Below, piece by piece: positions 40,614 to 49,477 of a stretch of 64,000 nt of DNA. Source of the stretch: Amycolatopsis rifamycinica (GTDB lineage Bacteria > Actinomycetota > Actinomycetes > Mycobacteriales > Pseudonocardiaceae). The notes under the pieces are model-generated. The model was not told where the DNA came from. It saw nothing but the letters and a program-made list of their open reading frames with translations, and searched no databases. Both the position numbers and the translations under genes were made by a program. Numbering within the stretch: position 1 is the first letter of the stretch; each line of letters starts with the position of its first letter. The stretch lies in NCBI RefSeq assembly GCF_000695625.1, contig NZ_JMQI01000035.1:1-64000 (forward strand). Reading direction: 5' to 3'.

Positions 40614-41776
40614 GTGCCGAGGGGCCGAAGCCGCCGACGGAGGCGGAACTGGCTGAGATGGACCGGGACCAGCTGGTCAAGCTGGGCGGGCAGCTCGACG
40701 GCGTCGAGCTCGTCGAGTACCCGACTCCGTGGCCCGTGGAGGGCACCCGCGCGGAGAAGCGGGCCGAGCGCCTGGTCGCGTTCTGGTTCGGCCTGTCCGC
40801 GCTGGCCGGGATCGGGTTCGTCGTCTCGCTGATCTGGTGGCCGTGGCAGTACGAGGCGCCGGACAACGAGAGCGGCCACTTCTGGTACAGCCTCTACACC
40901 CCGATGCTGGGCCTCACGCTCGGCCTGGCCATCCTCGGCCTGGGCATCGGCGTGATCCTGTACACGAAGAAGTTCGTGCCCGCCGAGGTCGCGGTGCAGC
41001 AGCGCAGCGACGCCGGCGGCGAGGGCTCGCCCGAGGTCGACCGCCAGACGATCCTGGCGCACCTGGCCGACGCCGGGAGCCGCAGCACCATCGCCCGCCG
41101 CTCGCTGATCAAGCGCTCGGCGATCGCCGGTGCGGGTGCGCTCGGCCTCGCGGCCGCGGCGCTGCCGATCGCGTCCTTCATCAAGAACCCGTGGAAGGAC
41201 AGCGAGTCCCGCGACTCGCTGTGGCACACCGGCTGGCAGCCCCTCTACCCGGGCGAGAAGGTCTACATGCGCCGGGCCACCGGCAAGCCGGTCGAGGTCG
41301 AGCACGGCAAGGAAACCGAGATCTCCCTGGTCAAGGCCGAGGACCTCGACGCGGGCGCGATGGAAACGGTGTTCCCGTTCCACGAGTCCGAGCGGAACGA
41401 CGCCGAAGCGCTGGCCAAGGCGCTGACCCGGGTCGACAACCCGGTCATGCTGATCCGCCTGCGCCCGACCGACGCCGCCAAGGTGGTCAAGCGGGCCGGC
41501 CAGGAGGACTTCAACTTCGGCGACTACTACGCGTACACGAAGATCTGCAGCCACGTCGGCTGCCCGACCTCCCTGTACGAGCAGCGGACCAACCGCATCC
41601 TGTGCCCGTGCCACCAGTCGCAGTTCGACGCCCTCCACTACGCCAAGCCGATCTTCGGCCCGGCGACCCGTCCGCTGGCCCAGCTACCGATCACGGTGGA
41701 CGAAGAGGGATACTTGATCGCGCGAGGCGACTTCATCGAGGCCATCGGTCCGGCCTTTTGGGAGCGTAAGTCATGA
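40610..41776 (+). CDS. qcrA: Rieske iron-sulfur subunit of the bcc complex
   Basis: 388-residue actinobacterial Rieske protein with three membrane helices before the cluster domain. Cluster ligands are in CSHVGC (C313, H315, disulfide C318) and CPCHQS (C332, H335, disulfide C334). An [20 protein letters not shown] segment before the last helix resembles a twin-arginine signal, consistent with Tat export of the folded cluster domain. It overlaps qcrC and qcrB by ATGA. Confidence 0.96.
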   Translation: MSAEGPKPPTEAELAEMDRDQLVKLGGQLDGVELVEYPTPWPVEGTRAEKRAERLVAFWFGLSALAGIGFVVSLIWWPWQYEAPDNESGHFWYSLYTPMLGLTLGLAILGLGIGVILYTKKFVPAEVAVQQRSDAGGEGSPEVDRQTILAHLADAGSRSTIARRSLIKRSAIAGAGALGLAAAALPIASFIKNPWKDSESRDSLWHTGWQPLYPGEKVYMRRATGKPVEVEHGKETEISLVKAEDLDAGAMETVFPFHESERNDAEALAKALTRVDNPVMLIRLRPTDAAKVVKRAGQEDFNFGDYYAYTKICSHVGCPTSLYEQRTNRILCPCHQSQFDALHYAKPIFGPATRPLAQLPITVDEEGYLIARGDFIEAIGPAFWERKS

Positions 41777-43455
41777 GTTCACTCACCACGCCGACCAAGG
41801 GCTCGAGCGCTGTCGAGCGGCACCTGGGCGAGGCCGCGAACAACGCCGACCAGCGGTACCACCTGGCCAAGGGCCTGCGGCACCAGATGAACAAGGTGTT
41901 CCCGACCCACTGGTCGTTCCTGCTGGGCGAGATCGCGCTCTACAGCTTCATCATCCTGCTGCTCACCGGTGTGTACTTGACGCTGTTCTTCGACCCCTCC
42001 ATGCAGGAGGTCGTCTACCAGGGCAGCTTCGAGAACATGAAGGGCCTGGAGATGTCCCAGGCGTTCCGCACGACGCTGGACATCTCGTTCGACGTCCGCG
42101 GCGGCCTGTTCATGCGCCAGCTGCACCACTGGGCCGCGCTGATCTTCGTCGCCTCCATGGCCGTCCACATGCTGCGCATCTTCTTCACCGGCGCGTTCCG
42201 GCGGCCGCGTGAGGCGAACTGGGTGATCGGCGGCCTGCTGCTGATCCTGGGCTGCTTCGAGGGCTTCTTCGGCTACTCGCTGCCGGACGACCTGCTCTCC
42301 GGTACCGGTATCCGCGCGACGCTGTCGGGCATCGTGCTCTCGGTGCCGGTGGCCGGCACCTGGATCCACTGGGCGCTGTTCGGCGGGGAGTTCCCCGGCG
42401 ACCAGATCATCCCGCGGCTGTACACGCTGCACATCCTGCTGCTCCCGGGCATCATGCTGGCCCTGGTCGGGGCGCACCTGGCGCTGGTCTGGTACCAGAA
42501 GCACACGCAGTTCCCGGGCGTGCGCCGCAAGGAGACCAACGTCGTCGGCGTCCGGATCATGCCGTACTTCGCGCTCAAGGGCGGGGCGTTCTTCACCCTG
42601 GTCGTGGGCGTGCTGGCGCTGATGTCGGGCCTGTTCCAGATCAACCCGGTGTGGAACTTCGGCCCGTACAACCCGGCGCAGGTGTCGGCGGGCTCGCAGC
42701 CCGACTGGTACATGGCCTGGGCCGACGGCATGCTCCGGATCTGGCCGGCGTGGGAGGTCTACCTCGGGAACTACACGATCCCGGCGGTGTTCTTCCCCGG
42801 CGCGGTCGGGATGCCGATCCTGTTCGGCCTGCTGCTGGGCTACCCGTTCATCGAGCGGAAGCTGTCCAAGGACACCGCGCACCACAACCTGCTCCAGCGG
42901 CCCCGGGACACCCCGGTCCGCACGGCGCTGGGCGCGATGGCGCTGGGCTTCTTCATGGTCATCGAGCTGTCGGGCTTCAACGACATCATCGCCGACCAGT
43001 TCGACATCTCCCTGAACGCGACGACGTGGGCGGGCCGCATCGGCGTCCTGATCGTGCCGCCGCTGGCCTACTACTTCACCTACCGCATCTGCCTGGGCCT
43101 GCAGCGGGCCGACCGCGAGGTGCTGGAGCACGGTGTCGAGACGGGCATCATCAAGCGGCTGCCGCACGGTGAGTTCATCGAGATCCACCAGCCGCTGGGC
43201 GGCGTCGACAGCCACGGCCACGCGATCCCGCTCGAGTACCAGGGCGCCTCGGTGCCGAAGAAGATGAACAAGCTGGGTTCGGCCGGTCACGCCGTGCCGG
43301 GCACGCTCTGGTCCCCGGACCCGGCCGAGGAGACCGCGGCCCTGCAGCGGGCCAACGGCAACGGGCACTCCGGTGCCGAGAACGGCCAGCACGGGCAGCA
43401 CGGCGAGTTCGACTCCGCCGAGACGGCCTCGGCCGCGAAGCAGACGGACCACTAG
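41773..43455 (+). CDS. qcrB: Cytochrome b subunit of the bcc complex
   Basis: Quinol-oxidising cytochrome b of 560 residues with eight or more helices. Heme ligands are in [21 protein letters not shown] and in the paired histidines of [22 protein letters not shown]. The long C-terminal extension is hydrophilic and His/Gly-rich. It completes the bcc-aa3 supercomplex with CtaC, CtaE and CtaF. Confidence 0.97.
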   Translation: MSSLTTPTKGSSAVERHLGEAANNADQRYHLAKGLRHQMNKVFPTHWSFLLGEIALYSFIILLLTGVYLTLFFDPSMQEVVYQGSFENMKGLEMSQAFRTTLDISFDVRGGLFMRQLHHWAALIFVASMAVHMLRIFFTGAFRRPREANWVIGGLLLILGCFEGFFGYSLPDDLLSGTGIRATLSGIVLSVPVAGTWIHWALFGGEFPGDQIIPRLYTLHILLLPGIMLALVGAHLALVWYQKHTQFPGVRRKETNVVGVRIMPYFALKGGAFFTLVVGVLALMSGLFQINPVWNFGPYNPAQVSAGSQPDWYMAWADGMLRIWPAWEVYLGNYTIPAVFFPGAVGMPILFGLLLGYPFIERKLSKDTAHHNLLQRPRDTPVRTALGAMALGFFMVIELSGFNDIIADQFDISLNATTWAGRIGVLIVPPLAYYFTYRICLGLQRADREVLEHGVETGIIKRLPHGEFIEIHQPLGGVDSHGHAIPLEYQGASVPKKMNKLGSAGHAVPGTLWSPDPAEETAALQRANGNGHSGAENGQHGQHGEFDSAETASAAKQTDH

Positions 43456-43468
43456 CTCCACTCACGAC

Positions 43469-43500
43469 CGAAGGCCACCTCCCGCGGGAGGTGGCCTTCG
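43469..43500. terminator. Terminator after qcrB
   Basis: 15-bp perfect arms (CGAAGGCCACCTCCC and GGGAGGTGGCCTTCG) with almost no loop, 13 bases after the qcrB stop. Confidence 0.85.
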
Positions 43501-43556
43501 TCGTTTCTGCGGCTTGCTTGCTGTCGCGGAGCCAGGCTCTGACGGGTGCCAAGCGG

Positions 43557-43630
43557 CCAATGTGGCCTTCGTGCGCTCAACGCGCCCAAGGCGGTCTTCG
43601 GTGCGTTGGACGTAACCAAGGCCACATTGG
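43557..43630. repeat. Palindromic intergenic element
   Basis: Perfect 13-bp terminal inverted repeat, CCAATGTGGCCTT and AAGGCCACATTGG, around a centre that is also partly self-complementary (TCAACGCGCC with GGTGCGTTGG, 8 of 10). It lies between the qcrB terminator and the Lrp-like gene stop, and looks like a REP-type interspersed palindrome. Confidence 0.6.
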
Positions 43631-43633
43631 GCG

Positions 43634-43915
43634 CTAGTCCTCGACGCCGATCGAGAAGGCCGATTCGGTGTCGGTGCGGCTGTAGGACCGGAACGCGATG
43701 TGCGTGACGGTGTTCAGCACGCCCGGCACCTTCCCGATCCGGCCGGGGATCAGGTCGGCCAGGTCCTCGTGCGTGGACACCTGCACCGTGGCGATGAGGT
43801 CGACGTCCCCGGCGCACGAGTAGACCTCGCCGACGCCCTCGATGTCGGCGATCGCCTGCGCCGCGTCCGGGATCGCGTCCGCCTCTGCCTGGATCAACAC
43901 GATCGCGGTGATCAC
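43634..43915 (-). CDS. Lrp/AsnC ligand-binding (RAM) domain protein
   Basis: Small protein of 93 residues consisting only of the Lrp/AsnC effector-binding fold, with no helix-turn-helix. It runs from TAIVLIQAEADAIPDAAQAI through EGVGEVYSCAGDVDLIATVQ to VTHIAFRSYS. Such stand-alone domains may sense amino acids or dimerise with full Lrp proteins. The GTG at 43915 has GGAGG 8 nt upstream, which rules out the much longer upstream reading. Confidence 0.85.
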   Translation of the reverse strand: MITAIVLIQAEADAIPDAAQAIADIEGVGEVYSCAGDVDLIATVQVSTHEDLADLIPGRIGKVPGVLNTVTHIAFRSYSRTDTESAFSIGVED

Positions 43916-44086
43916 CTGGGTCCTCCAAGACTCGTCTGCGGGTGTCGCCCGCGATCCTAGTGAGCCCCACGCCGCGATGTGGGGCGAGCGCAGGTCACCA
44001 CTCGCCTCCCTCAGCGGGCGGCCCGCGTACGCCGACGGTCGGATCGTTGCCCCGCGGGGTCGGTCTCGGGCCGGCACGCGAGGTAC

Positions 44087-44182
44087 GCGAGCCGACTGTC
44101 GGGGCGAGCCGGCGCTGTGGGACGCGAAGCCGGCGCTGTGGGGGCGTGAGGCCACCCTCTGGGCGTGTGAGGGCCGCAGAGG
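44087..44182. repeat. Degenerate ~20-bp tandem repeats
   Basis: Units starting near 44087, 44104, 44124, 44144 and 44163 share GCGA-AGCCGGCGCTGTGGG-like sequence, with the two central ones nearly identical. They occupy the gene-free region between the Lrp-like and nuclease genes. The stretch 43916-44086 upstream of them holds a short hairpin (GCCCCAC/GTGGGGC) and nothing else I can name. Confidence 0.6.
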
Positions 44183-44200
44183 GTGGGTGGGGCGGGTGCA

Positions 44201-44463
44201 GCCCGCGACTGCCGCCGGTTCGGCCCCCGGGGGCGGGCGGAGGGGTGGGGGCAGTGGAGATGTTCGGGGGAGTGGGCTTCGGCGACCAGGTTCAGCCAGC
44301 CTCGCCACCCCGCGACCGCCGCCGGCTCGGCCCCGGCTCGGCCCCGGAGGCGGGCAGAGGGGTGGGCGGAGGTCAGTGGAGGTGTTCGAGGGAGTGAGCC
44401 TCGGCGACCAGGTCCAGCCAGCCTCGCCAGCCCGCGACCGCCGCCGGCTCGGCCCAGGGGCGG
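44201..44463. repeat. Tandem duplication of the nuclease gene 3' end
   Basis: The last ~100 bases of the nuclease gene (44373-44463) recur 122 bp away (about 44240-44340) with high identity, for example GGCGACCAGGTCCAGCCAGC at 44403 and GGCGACCAGGTTCAGCCAGC at 44281. A third, partial copy begins near 44201 (GCCCGCGACTGCCGCCGG). The distal copies lie beyond the stop codon and are decaying. Confidence 0.8.
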
Positions 44464-46076
44464 GTGGTGCGGACCAGGCGGACTCCTGGGCGGGCCAGCC
44501 AGCGCAGCAGCACCCCGACCTCCTCCGGTGGCGCTCCGTGCAGCGGGCCCGGCTCCGGCAGCACCGTCTCCGCCGACGCCACCAGGGCCTCCACCACCGG
44601 CATCGGCGGCACGCCGCGGCGGGCGACGCCGGCCGAGGCCAGGCGGCCGTAGCGGATCACCGACAGCTCCCAGCCGCCTTCGCCGTCCGGGGCGGCCGCG
44701 ATCAGCTCGCCGATCGCCGCCAGTGACGCCTGGCGGTGGGCGCGGCCCAGGGCCCGGATCAGGCCCGCCAGCTCGTCGCGGTGCCGGGCCGCCTGCTCGT
44801 AGTGCCGGCCCGCCGCCAGGCGCTCCACGTGCGCGGCCGCCGTGTGCAGGGGGCGGCCGTCCCGGCCCGCGATCAGCCCCGACACCGACTCGACCGCCGG
44901 GCTGTACTCCTCCACGCTCTGCCGTCCCGCGCACGGTGCTCCGCAGCGCCCCAGCTCCGCCAGCACGCACGGGGTCCCGTTCGCCGAGCGCGGCGAGATC
45001 CGCTGCGTGCACGTCCGCAGCCCGGACGCTCCGGCCAGGGTGTCCGCCGTCGTCCGCGCGTCCGCCTGGTTGCGGAACGGGCCCAGCACCCCCGGTCGCG
45101 GCAGGCGGACCACCGACAGCCGCGGGAACGCCTCCTCCGTCAGGCCGATCCACCAGCCCTGGTGCCGGTTCTTCGACCGCCGGTTGTACGCGGGCCGGTG
45201 CGCCGCGATCAGCCGGAGCTCCCGGACCTCTGCCTCCAGCGCGTGCGCGCACACCACGTGGTCGACGTCCTCGGCCAGCGCGACCATCTCGCGGATCCGG
45301 CTGCGGTTCTCCGATCCCGTGAAGTACGTCCGCACCCGCCGCCGCAGGTCCTTCGCCGTGCCGACGTACAGGACCTCGTCCTTCGGCCCCTTGAACAGGT
45401 AGACGCCCGGTGCCGACGGCAGGTCCGCCGCCAGGTGCCGTTTCGCCCGCTGGGCGACGGTCACCTCGGGCAGGTACCCCATCAGCTCCTCGAGCGAGTG
45501 GACGCCCAGGTTGCCGACCCGCTCCAGCAGGCCGTGCAGGACGTCGACCGTGGCCCGGGCGTCGTCCAGCGCGCGGTGCGTCGGCCGGGTCCGCGCCCCG
45601 AACAGCAGCGCCAGCGCCGTCAGGTTGTACCGCCCGACCTCGTCCCGCGGCACCACCCGCCGGGCCAGCCGGACCGTGCACACCACCGTCAGCTTCGGCC
45701 ACACGTAACCGTGCCCTTCGCACGCCGCCCGCATGTGCGAGGTGTCGAAGCCGGAGTTGTGCGCCACCAGCACCGCACCCCCGACGAACTCCAGGAACGC
45801 CGGCAGCACCTCCTCGATCGGCGGGGCGTCGTAGACCATGGCCTGGGTGATCCCGGTCAGTGAGACGATCTGCGGCGGGATCGGTGCGCCCGGGTTCACC
45901 AGCGTGGCGAACTCGCCCAGCACCTCGCCCCCGCGCACCTTCACCGCGCCGATCTCGGTGATCCCGGACGGCCCCGGCGGGGCCCCGGTCGTTTCGAGGT
46001 CGAAGACGACGAAAGTGGTGTCCCGCAAGGGAGTTCCGAGCTCGTCGAACGCGAGCTGAGCCTGGACCGAACGCAT
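44373..46076 (-). CDS. DEDDh exonuclease / GIY-YIG nuclease fusion
   Basis: Two-nuclease protein of 567 residues, matching M. tuberculosis Rv2191. The N-terminal DnaQ-like 3'-5' exonuclease has FDLETTG (D26, E28), AHNSGFD and the H-x4-D end RPTHRALDDARATVD. A UvrC/Cho-type GIY-YIG domain follows (GVYLFKGPKDEVLYVGTAKD near residues 225-245), then a UvrC-like region with cysteines (CVLAELGRCGAPCAG). A role in DNA repair is likely. The ATG at 46076 is supported by TACAGT 7 nt upstream (leaderless). The last ~100 bp are tandemly duplicated downstream. Confidence 0.9.
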   Translation of the reverse strand: MRSVQAQLAFDELGTPLRDTTFVVFDLETTGAPPGPSGITEIGAVKVRGGEVLGEFATLVNPGAPIPPQIVSLTGITQAMVYDAPPIEEVLPAFLEFVGGAVLVAHNSGFDTSHMRAACEGHGYVWPKLTVVCTVRLARRVVPRDEVGRYNLTALALLFGARTRPTHRALDDARATVDVLHGLLERVGNLGVHSLEELMGYLPEVTVAQRAKRHLAADLPSAPGVYLFKGPKDEVLYVGTAKDLRRRVRTYFTGSENRSRIREMVALAEDVDHVVCAHALEAEVRELRLIAAHRPAYNRRSKNRHQGWWIGLTEEAFPRLSVVRLPRPGVLGPFRNQADARTTADTLAGASGLRTCTQRISPRSANGTPCVLAELGRCGAPCAGRQSVEEYSPAVESVSGLIAGRDGRPLHTAAAHVERLAAGRHYEQAARHRDELAGLIRALGRAHRQASLAAIGELIAAAPDGEGGWELSVIRYGRLASAGVARRGVPPMPVVEALVASAETVLPEPGPLHGAPPEEVGVLLRWLARPGVRLVRTTRPWAEPAAVAGWRGWLDLVAEAHSLEHLH

Positions 46077-46173
46077 GGGCGCGACTGTAGGCGTGACCAC
46101 CGACAGTTTCGGCGCGCCGCCGGTCCGTGTGGTGCGCGGGGCGGGATGCGGGAGCGGGGCCTACCCTGGACCA

Positions 46174-47571
46174 ATGCACCCGCAGCCGCTCGTGCCGGAG
46201 CCGCCGGGGGACCCCGTCGGTCCCTCGGGTGTCGCGTCGCGCCCCGAGCCGGCCGAGGAGGCCGCTGACCAGGCCGGACATCCCGAACCGGCCACCTGGC
46301 CCGCGCTGCCCGAACCGGTGCGCGACCGCATCGCCGAGCTCGCCGCGGCCGCCGTCGCCAAGCTGCCCGCCACCGACGTGCCCCGGCAGCTGCGGCCGGT
46401 CGCCAAGTTCGCCCCGGCCAAGCGCGCCAAGCTCGGCGGCGCCGCCCTGCTCGCGGCCCTGGCCGACTCGTCCCAGTTCCGGACCGCCGTCATCGAGTGG
46501 CTGCGCGAGCACCGCACCGACGCCCTCGACCCCAACGCCCTCGACTCCGTCGCGGCCGCGGCCGCCGCGGTCCTGCTCGGCGAGTCCGGGGCCACCGGGC
46601 GGGTCCGGCTGGTCGCCCGGAACGCCGAGGAAAACGCCCTGCGCGCCGAACGCGACGCCGCGCTCGCCCGCAGCCAGCGGCTCGAAGCCGAACTCGCCCA
46701 GGTCCGCGCCGAACTCGCCGAGGCGAAAGAAGCCGCCGAAAACGCCCGCGGTGAGCGCGAGGGCGAAGTCGAGAAGCTGCTGAAACGCCTTCGCGAACAA
46801 GGCGTCCAGCTGCGTCAGGCCAGGGACGCGGCCGAGGCGGCGTCCGCCGAGGCCGAACGCGGCTCCGCCGCCCGCAACGACGAGATCGCCGCCCTGACCG
46901 CCCAGCTCGAGCGCGAACGCCAGCGCGTCGCCGGCGAACGCGCCCGTGCCGAACGCGCGGTCGCCGACGCCGAGATCGCCCGCCAGTCCGCGCGGGAGGC
47001 CCGGCAGGCCGACGAGGTGCGGCTCGCGCTGCTCATCGACACCATCGACGGCGCCGTCACCGGTCTGCGCCGCGAGCTCGCCCTCGGCGCGCGTGGCGCC
47101 CGCCCGGCGGACATGGTCCGCGGCGCCAGTTCCGGCACCGGCCAGGGCGGCAAGATCGCCGACGTGTCCACCCTGGACCGCTACCTGGCGCTGCCCAACG
47201 TGCACCTGATCGTCGACGGCTACAACGTCACCAAAACCGGCTACCCGGAGCTCGCCCTCGCCGACCAGCGCGACCGGCTGATCCACCAGCTGTCGGCGCT
47301 GGCCGCGCGCACGTCCGCCGAGGTCACCGTCGTCTTCGACGGTGCCGGCGTGCTCTCCGTCCCGGCCTCGGTGCCGCGCGGGGTGCGGGTGCTGTTCTCC
47401 GACCGCGGGGTGCTGGCCGACGACGTCATCCGCAACCTCGTCGCGGCCGAGCCCGCGGGGCGGCCGATGGTCGTCGCGACGTCGGACCGCGCCGTCGCGG
47501 ACTCGGTGCGCGGCCGCGGCGCCCACCCGGCGCCGTCATCGGTGCTGGTCAGCCGCCTTTCGCGGGTCTGA
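46174..47571 (+). CDS. NYN (YacP-like) domain RNA-binding protein
   Basis: Protein of 465 residues. A helical N-terminal part is followed by a long Ala/Glu/Arg-rich coiled coil (about residues 150-290) and a C-terminal NYN/PIN-like ribonuclease domain (NVHLIVDGYNVTKTGYPELA, TVVFDGAG, FSDRGVLADDVIRNL) with the acidic residues of that fold. A role in RNA processing is inferred. TACCCT lies 6 nt before the ATG. It is divergent from the nuclease gene. Confidence 0.88.
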   Translation: MHPQPLVPEPPGDPVGPSGVASRPEPAEEAADQAGHPEPATWPALPEPVRDRIAELAAAAVAKLPATDVPRQLRPVAKFAPAKRAKLGGAALLAALADSSQFRTAVIEWLREHRTDALDPNALDSVAAAAAAVLLGESGATGRVRLVARNAEENALRAERDAALARSQRLEAELAQVRAELAEAKEAAENARGEREGEVEKLLKRLREQGVQLRQARDAAEAASAEAERGSAARNDEIAALTAQLERERQRVAGERARAERAVADAEIARQSAREARQADEVRLALLIDTIDGAVTGLRRELALGARGARPADMVRGASSGTGQGGKIADVSTLDRYLALPNVHLIVDGYNVTKTGYPELALADQRDRLIHQLSALAARTSAEVTVVFDGAGVLSVPASVPRGVRVLFSDRGVLADDVIRNLVAAEPAGRPMVVATSDRAVADSVRGRGAHPAPSSVLVSRLSRV

Positions 47572-47638
47572 CGCCGGAAATTGTCGGTGGTGGCGCCTAC
47601 CGTCCTCCTCAGTCAGTCACCGACGTGAGGAGGACCAC

Positions 47639-47896
47639 ATGACCGGCACCCCCGAGCTGTCCCCCGTGGACGTCTCGCACATCTCCGTTTCGGACATCGA
47701 GAACCTGGTGGTCGACTGCGACCGCTGCGTGGTGCGCGGCATCTCGTGCCACGACTGCGTGGTGAGCGTGCTGCTCGGCGCGCCACCCGCCGTGGTGTGG
47801 GACGCCGACGAGCGGCGCGCGGTGGACGCGCTGGCCGAAGCCGGGATGGTGCCGCGGCTGCGGCTCGTCGAAGAACCGATCCGGCGCACGGCGTGA
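47639..47896 (+). CDS. Small CxxC-CxxC protein
   Basis: Protein of 85 residues with four cysteines spaced C27-x2-C30-x6-C37-x2-C40 (VVDCDRCVVRGISCHDCVVS), suitable for one zinc ion or a redox pair. The rest is acidic and helical. GGAGG lies just before the ATG. It follows the NYN gene by 67 bases. No family name is recognised. Confidence 0.8.
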   Translation: MTGTPELSPVDVSHISVSDIENLVVDCDRCVVRGISCHDCVVSVLLGAPPAVVWDADERRAVDALAEAGMVPRLRLVEEPIRRTA

Positions 47897-47965
47897 CTTT
47901 TCGACCGTTTCGTGGCGGCGCGCCGAATGGTCGATTGAATCGGTGAACGGTCGGTAGTCGAAAAG
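47897..47965 (+). terminator. Inverted repeat after the CxxC gene
   Basis: CTTTTCGAC starts directly after the stop codon and its complement GTCGAAAAG is at 47957-47965, with about 51 bases between. It may act as a terminator or as a 3' RNA structure. The large loop makes this uncertain. Confidence 0.35.
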
Positions 47966-48139
47966 CCCTCCGGAGAAACCCCAGCGTGTAACCGCCATCA
48001 CACCTTTCCTCCCGCCCTGGTCCGATGGTGTTCAGGAGCGTCACGCAGAGTTTTTGGCGGAGAGGTGGTGGACGCGGTCGCGGTCTTTTCGTAACCTGTC
48101 CGAGATCTCGTGGCCCCCGGCCGTCGATGAGGCGGCGAC

Positions 48140-48330
48140 GCGGGATCGCCGCCGGACGCAGCTTTGTCGGGAAGCTGGGAACCGGAACCACCACCACGTG
48201 CTTCACCTGTTGCGGCTCTTGCATGTCAAAAGCGCACGGTTCGAGCGAGTGGCGGCGGGACAGCGGTGAAGAGGAATCCCCGACCTCTTCGTGCCCCGGT
48301 CCCCGTCGGCGGCCGAGACGCAAAGGAGAC
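48140..48330 (+). promoter_or_regulatory. Probable ydaO-type c-di-AMP riboswitch
   Basis: The 440-base leader of the NlpC/P60 gene ends with a structured region. GCCGCCG (48148-48154) pairs with CGGCGGC near 48307-48313 to close it. In between are conserved-looking elements of the ydaO class: GGGAACCGGAACC near 48177, CGGTGAAGAGGAATCC near 48263, and a 3' part GGTCCCCGTCGGC ... GAGACGCAAAGGAG that mirrors the family 3' strand. In actinobacteria this riboswitch typically precedes NlpC/P60 and Rpf cell-wall hydrolase genes. No covariance search was run. Confidence 0.6.
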
Positions 48331-48340
48331 CCGCGCGACC

Positions 48341-49396
48341 GTGCAGTCGCATTCCCTCAGGCGCGTGGTTTCAGGTGCCCTCGCGGCGGCCTCGGTGATC
48401 ACTCTCGTCACCGTGGCCCAACCGATGGCCACCGCCGCCCCCGTCCCCGTGCTCCAGACCCCACCCACCGGCTCCGACGCCCTCGCCAAGTACCGCGACC
48501 TCGCGGCCCAGGCCGAGAAGCTCAACGAAGACCTGCTGTCGGCCAAGGACGACCTGAAGAAGAAGCAGGGCGAGCTCGACAAGGCCAACGCCGACGTCAC
48601 CGCGGCCAAGCAGCAGGCCGTCCAGGCGTCCGAGAGCCAGAAGAAGTACCAGACCGAGGTCGACAAGTTCGCCGGTGCGTCGTTCACCAGCGGTGTGCAG
48701 CTGAACAAGCTGTCGGCGCTGCTGGCGGGCACGTCCACCCAGGACTTCCTCGACCGCTCCGCGGCGCTCGAGGTGCTCGCGACCGGCAAGAACGCCGCGA
48801 TGGGCAACCTCACCGGCGCCGTCCGCCAGGCCACCGACGCGGCCGCCAAGGCCAGCGACGCCGCGAAGCGCGCGCAGGACGCGCGGGACGCCGCGGCCAA
48901 GCTGACCCAGGACATCGAGGCCAAGCAGAAGACGCTGCAGGACCAGATCGACCAGCTCGAGGCGGCCAACAAGAACCTCAGCACGTCGGACAAGGCGGCC
49001 CAGAAGGACCGTGGCGGGGCCGCGCCCACCAACATCAAGGCCCCGACCGCGGCCGCCCAGGCGGCGGTCAACGCCGCGCTGAGCAAGCTCGGCAGCCCGT
49101 ACGTGTACGGCGCCACCGGCCCGAGCAACTTCGACTGTTCGGGACTGACGTCGTGGGCGTACCGGCAGGCCGGGCTGACCATCCCGCGGACCAGCCGCGA
49201 GCAGTCGACCTTCGGCACCGCGGTGCCGCGGGACCAGCTCCAGCCGGGCGACCTCGTGTTCTTCTACTCGCCGGTTTCGCACGTCGGCATGTACATCGGC
49301 GACGGCAAGATGGTGCACGCGCCCGACACCGGTGACGTCGTGAAGATCTCGCCGCTGCAGAGCCAGTACTCGGGAGCGCGCCGCCCGACGGCGTGA
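48341..49396 (+). CDS. NlpC/P60 peptidoglycan endopeptidase
   Basis: Secreted cell-wall hydrolase of 351 residues. There is a signal peptide (RRVVSGALAAASVITLVTVA), a long coiled-coil region (about residues 45-215), a linker, and the C-terminal NlpC/P60 domain with catalytic C266 (NFDCSGLTSWAYRQAG) and H314 (SHVGMYIGDGKMVHA). It matches Rv2190c in context. AAAGGAG lies about 12 nt before the GTG, at the 3' end of the probable riboswitch, so translation could be controlled by access to that site. Confidence 0.93.
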   Translation: MQSHSLRRVVSGALAAASVITLVTVAQPMATAAPVPVLQTPPTGSDALAKYRDLAAQAEKLNEDLLSAKDDLKKKQGELDKANADVTAAKQQAVQASESQKKYQTEVDKFAGASFTSGVQLNKLSALLAGTSTQDFLDRSAALEVLATGKNAAMGNLTGAVRQATDAAAKASDAAKRAQDARDAAAKLTQDIEAKQKTLQDQIDQLEAANKNLSTSDKAAQKDRGGAAPTNIKAPTAAAQAAVNAALSKLGSPYVYGATGPSNFDCSGLTSWAYRQAGLTIPRTSREQSTFGTAVPRDQLQPGDLVFFYSPVSHVGMYIGDGKMVHAPDTGDVVKISPLQSQYSGARRPTA

Positions 49397-49415
49397 CCCA
49401 CGGGCAGTGAACCCC

Positions 49416-49453
49416 CGGAGGGGCGGTACCGCACACGCGGTGCCGCCCCTCCG
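49416..49453 (+). terminator. Terminator of the NlpC/P60 gene
   Basis: 17-bp stem with one G-T pair (CGGAGGGGCGGTACCGC with GCGGTGCCGCCCCTCCG) and an ACAC loop, 19 bases after the stop codon. Confidence 0.88.
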
Positions 49454-49477
49454 TCGTGGCTGGCTAGCCTTTGGGGC

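Noticed and set aside
43963-43985. tRNA or small RNA in the region upstream of the Lrp-like gene
   Set aside because: Only a 7-bp hairpin is present. No cloverleaf, T-loop or anticodon arm can be formed.
44011-47526. A very long open frame (over 1100 codons) antisense and out of frame to the nuclease and NYN genes
   Set aside because: High GC leaves all frames open. This frame has Arg/Gly/Pro-rich nonsense composition, while the other frames carry clear DEDDh, GIY-YIG and NYN motifs.
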